Assembly (NCBI GenBank): GCA_910579275.1
Contig: CAJTTO010000005.1
Location: forward strand, 79,506 to 143,505
Direction of reading: 5' to 3'
DNA: 64,000 bases
From: an uncultured Lachnospiraceae bacterium
GTDB lineage: Bacteria; Bacillota; Clostridia; Lachnospirales; Lachnospiraceae
The translations under genes were made by a program, and so were the position numbers. The notes below the pieces were generated by a model. It was not told where the DNA came from. It saw nothing but the letters and a program-made list of their open reading frames with translations, and made no database searches. Positions 61,464 through 64,000 of the stretch are shown piece by piece; within the stretch, counting starts at the first letter, position 1; the number at the start of each line of letters is the position of its first letter.

Positions 61464-63836
61464 TCAGCCGACCGGCGCATCCGGTTCCACTGCCAGTTCC
61501 CACCACGGGCTGCAGGATTCTGCCATATTTGCCTTGAGCAGATAAATCGCCTTGTCTGTCAAACCATCATCCTTCAGCAATCTGACACGCAGTAACAAAT
61601 CCGGTGAATCACACAGATTCTCGGCTGTAAACAAATACGTCACACCGCCCAGTTCTTTGCACCATATCTGGCTTAGACAGGATACTTCTGCCAGTGTCTC
61701 CTGTTCCATGGCCTGCACATTGATTACATGCTCAAACGGAATGACACTAAAATCACCGTTTTCCTGTTCAAAAAAAGTTACTTCCCATCCGTTCCGCCAG
61801 TCCGCCTCGGCATATTCCATTATTCCGTCATTGTCTATGTCCGCGGTAAAATAATACCTCTGTGCATACATGGATACGCTGCCATCTGACAGATTCCGCA
61901 GTACCCGCTCCTGTGCCTTGGTGCACTCCGTCTCCTCGGAAACGGAAAATAGTTCTACGTTTACACTGGATTCCCCGACCGCTTCATGGCATTCGACAAT
62001 ATAATCCCTGATTTCCGTGCATAAGCCTTCCTCCTCGTATAATGGAACGCATGTGAAATCCTGCAATTCCGATGCAGTACTGCTGATAACAAACCATGTG
62101 CCGCGCCAGTCCTCAAGTCGGTTCATCTCAATCACTTCCGTCTCCACACTGCTGCCGCCCCGCGCGCCGTAACTCCTTCCAAAATCTGTCACACAGTAGA
62201 TTTGCCCCTCATAGTCAATCAGCTGGGAATCGGTCTGCGTCTCCATGATATAGGCATGCTCCTGCACTTCACCTTCCACGAGTTTCCACCACTCGATGCT
62301 GTCCTTTCTATATCCATAGTTCACGCAGGATATAAAGCTCTCACTTGCGTCCTCCGCAGTCCAGTGATATGCCCATTTGCATTCCCAGTATTCCTCGTCC
62401 TGCTGCAGGCGCTTCCCCATCTGCTGCAAAAAAAGCCCTGTGTCCTTTGACAAATCCACTTGGCAGGATTGCGGAAATACCAGTTTTCTACCGTACAACC
62501 CCGCCTGTGCCTGTTCACGCAGCAGCATGAGCAATCCCTCCGGAAATGGCACATCCTCTTTCCTGCAAGGCACAATTGTACGATTCTCCTGCTCTTTTTG
62601 CACCCGCTCCTGAATCTGCGGCTGCAGCCAGATATCCTGTGTTTTCCGCACTGTCACACCATTAAAATCAAACGCCTCCCAGAAAGCAGGTGTATAATCC
62701 ACAACACCGGCTTTCTGCACAAAACCAATCTTGCCGGAATACAGCTGCGCTGCCTTTCCTTCTTCATACAAAAAAGCTTTTATGACAAGACCCGACGCCT
62801 CCTGTTCCAAAAGCTGGAACGTCACGGTTTTCGCGTCAAACTCGGCAAACCATATCCGCTTCATGCCAGTGCGGTCCAAGTCAGCCGGGAACGCCTGATA
62901 CTGCCCATCGGTCTCAGCCATTTGTTCTATCCGATCAATATCCCTGTAAAAAAGTTCCTTTTTGCCGTCATTGTCATAATCCGCACACACATATCCGCCA
63001 TCATTGTCTGTCGGGAACGCCGCCCCTGACAGCTGTGTCATCTCCTCGTCCCCCCATATGTTTTTGCCCTCCTGATACCGCCACGCAAACAGCTCTAAGT
63101 TTTCCTCCACATAATCCTCTACCTGTGACGCAAGGCTGCTCCAACGCTTCTTGTAAAGCGTTTCCGACACAACATCTGTCTGGAGGATTTTTACAGTCTC
63201 TCCTCCAAATATGCCGTCGGGCAGGCTGGTCAGCCGGGATATCGTAAGCACATTTGTGTATGCGCACAGCGCATAATATTGCTTTTGACCGTCCTCAACC
63301 CTTGAAAAAAGTTCAAATCTGCCCTCAGCTCCATCAAGACTCGATGTTTCTTCTATCGTCCATCCATACGCTCCGTCTTCCAGCAGCAGGCTTTTTCTCC
63401 ATACCCTCTCCTCATCATATACCTGAACAAACAGCAGAAAACAATTTTTTCCGTCTCGTTCCAGACAATAAATCCGCTCTTCGTCAAGCGTTTCTTTTTG
63501 CCCCAGCCCATGTTCAGCAGTCTGTTCGATTAATGTCCGATAAGAAGGACACGCCTCCTGCAGTTCCTCCAATGTGCAAAGAAGGCTTTCATCGCGGAAT
63601 GCCGCAAGTGCGCTGGTATACTGCCCCTTTGCAGCGTAATCCAGCAGCTCCTCGAGAAGGTCAGCCGGAAGCGTCTCCTCCCTGCCATAACGGCTTTCCC
63701 ACACGACGCATGCCGCGGCCATATCCGCCTTTAATATTTTGTCTTCTTTGTCCTCCCCCGAATTTTGATTGCAAATACAATACAAAAAGACAGCACATGC
63801 CCCAAAAAACACCGCAGCCATACAACTTTTTTTCAT
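61464..63836 (-). CDS. unknown exported protein with DxDxDG repeats (790 aa)
   Basis: I do not recognise the family. A basic start and hydrophobic segment (AAVFFGACAVFLYCIC, about 5-20) suggest a membrane anchor or signal peptide without a clean lipobox. Two calcium-loop-like motifs, CADYDNDGKKE (about 275) and TADIDNDGIME (about 680), resemble VCBS/FG-GAP loops; the body is rich in aromatic and acidic residues. ATG 63836 follows GAGG by seven bases; the frame extends to 63923 without support. The gene ends next to a family 1 relic. A substrate- or Ca-binding extracellular role is only a guess. Confidence 0.7.
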   Translation of the reverse strand: MKKSCMAAVFFGACAVFLYCICNQNSGEDKEDKILKADMAAACVVWESRYGREETLPADLLEELLDYAAKGQYTSALAAFRDESLLCTLEELQEACPSYRTLIEQTAEHGLGQKETLDEERIYCLERDGKNCFLLFVQVYDEERVWRKSLLLEDGAYGWTIEETSSLDGAEGRFELFSRVEDGQKQYYALCAYTNVLTISRLTSLPDGIFGGETVKILQTDVVSETLYKKRWSSLASQVEDYVEENLELFAWRYQEGKNIWGDEEMTQLSGAAFPTDNDGGYVCADYDNDGKKELFYRDIDRIEQMAETDGQYQAFPADLDRTGMKRIWFAEFDAKTVTFQLLEQEASGLVIKAFLYEEGKAAQLYSGKIGFVQKAGVVDYTPAFWEAFDFNGVTVRKTQDIWLQPQIQERVQKEQENRTIVPCRKEDVPFPEGLLMLLREQAQAGLYGRKLVFPQSCQVDLSKDTGLFLQQMGKRLQQDEEYWECKWAYHWTAEDASESFISCVNYGYRKDSIEWWKLVEGEVQEHAYIMETQTDSQLIDYEGQIYCVTDFGRSYGARGGSSVETEVIEMNRLEDWRGTWFVISSTASELQDFTCVPLYEEEGLCTEIRDYIVECHEAVGESSVNVELFSVSEETECTKAQERVLRNLSDGSVSMYAQRYYFTADIDNDGIMEYAEADWRNGWEVTFFEQENGDFSVIPFEHVINVQAMEQETLAEVSCLSQIWCKELGGVTYLFTAENLCDSPDLLLRVRLLKDDGLTDKAIYLLKANMAESCSPWWELAVEPDAPVG

Positions 63837-63948
63837 TTTTCCGTCCTCTTTTTTCAATGCTAATGCCATAAATTCCGTTGCCGAATTTTCTTTAAGTATA
63901 CTGCCATTGTGCCGCATCCGCAACCGCTAAATTCCAGAAGCACGAATG

Positions 63949-64000
63949 GTAACAGTTCAGCCCAGGACTTTGCATTTACTGCAAAGTCCGTGAAATAGCG
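63949..64000 (-). mobile_element. family 1 MITE-like element, copy E, cut by window end
   Basis: GTAACAGTTCAGCC is followed by CAGGACTTTGCA and TGCAAAGTCC-type arms in the reverse orientation, so this is the right end of an element inverted relative to copies A-D. The distal half and its target duplication lie outside the window. Confidence 0.85.

Overview
The window reads as chromosome of a motile, Gram-positive, spore-former-related Clostridia member, most likely a Lachnospiraceae. The reasons are strong AGGAGG-type ribosome binding sites, frequent TTG and GTG starts, the mbl-flhO-flhP flagellar synteny, the cdaA-ybbR-glmM operon, a lone Spo0A DNA-binding domain, a YjfB-type motility peptide behind a sigma-28-like promoter, and moderate GC. 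Almost every gene lies on the minus strand. The clear plus-strand genes are a 31-residue toxin (40522), a 1567-residue secreted protein (44638) and yjfB (57728). I saw no tRNA, rRNA, CRISPR array, prophage or intact insertion sequence.

Layout. 1-12936 is an exopolysaccharide locus: rmlD, then a promoter, then gmd and fcl (GDP-L-fucose), a Spo0A-C regulator, two GT2 enzymes, the priming sugar transferase, a Wzz-type protein, GT2, an EpsG polymerase, GT2 and two GT4 enzymes; the last is cut by the window edge. 13079-21848 is housekeeping: recD2, comFC, yvyF, two unknown membrane proteins, then cdaA-ybbR-glmM (c-di-AMP synthesis and amino-sugar supply) and HPr. 22052-25195 is mbl with two rod/hook proteins and a FlgJ-type rod-binding protein. 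26140-32492 holds a bactofilin with a degenerate M23 partner, then uvrB-uvrA. 32854-40126 holds two MATE pumps, a YqeY protein, a Thg1-like polymerase beside a P-loop kinase, a DUF4143-type ATPase and an AraC regulator. 40522-51731 holds a type I toxin-antitoxin locus, a beta-mannosidase, the large secreted protein and a sugar-sensor/diguanylate cyclase fusion. 51908-57374 is ftsE-ftsX-M23-ctpA with a PucR-type regulator upstream. The rest is yjfB, cvfB, a third MATE pump, a CPBP protease and a 790-residue unknown exported protein.

The most striking non-genic content is a set of small interspersed elements. Family 1 (155-176 bp, ends GTAACAGTTCAGCC) has four complete copies, each with an exact 8-bp target duplication, plus one copy running off the right end and decayed relics. 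Its internal stems show compensating base changes. Family 2 (exactly 143 bp, ends GTTAC/GTAAC) has two copies, also with exact 8-bp duplications. A separate cluster of hairpin elements, two of them 156 bp and flanked by TA, fills the gap before the secreted-protein gene. These look like MITEs moved in trans; no transposase is in the window.

Together the genes describe surface building and sensing: sugar-nucleotide synthesis and polymer assembly, FtsEX-controlled wall hydrolysis, bactofilin/Mbl cell-shape scaffolds, flagellar parts, and both c-di-AMP and c-di-GMP signalling.
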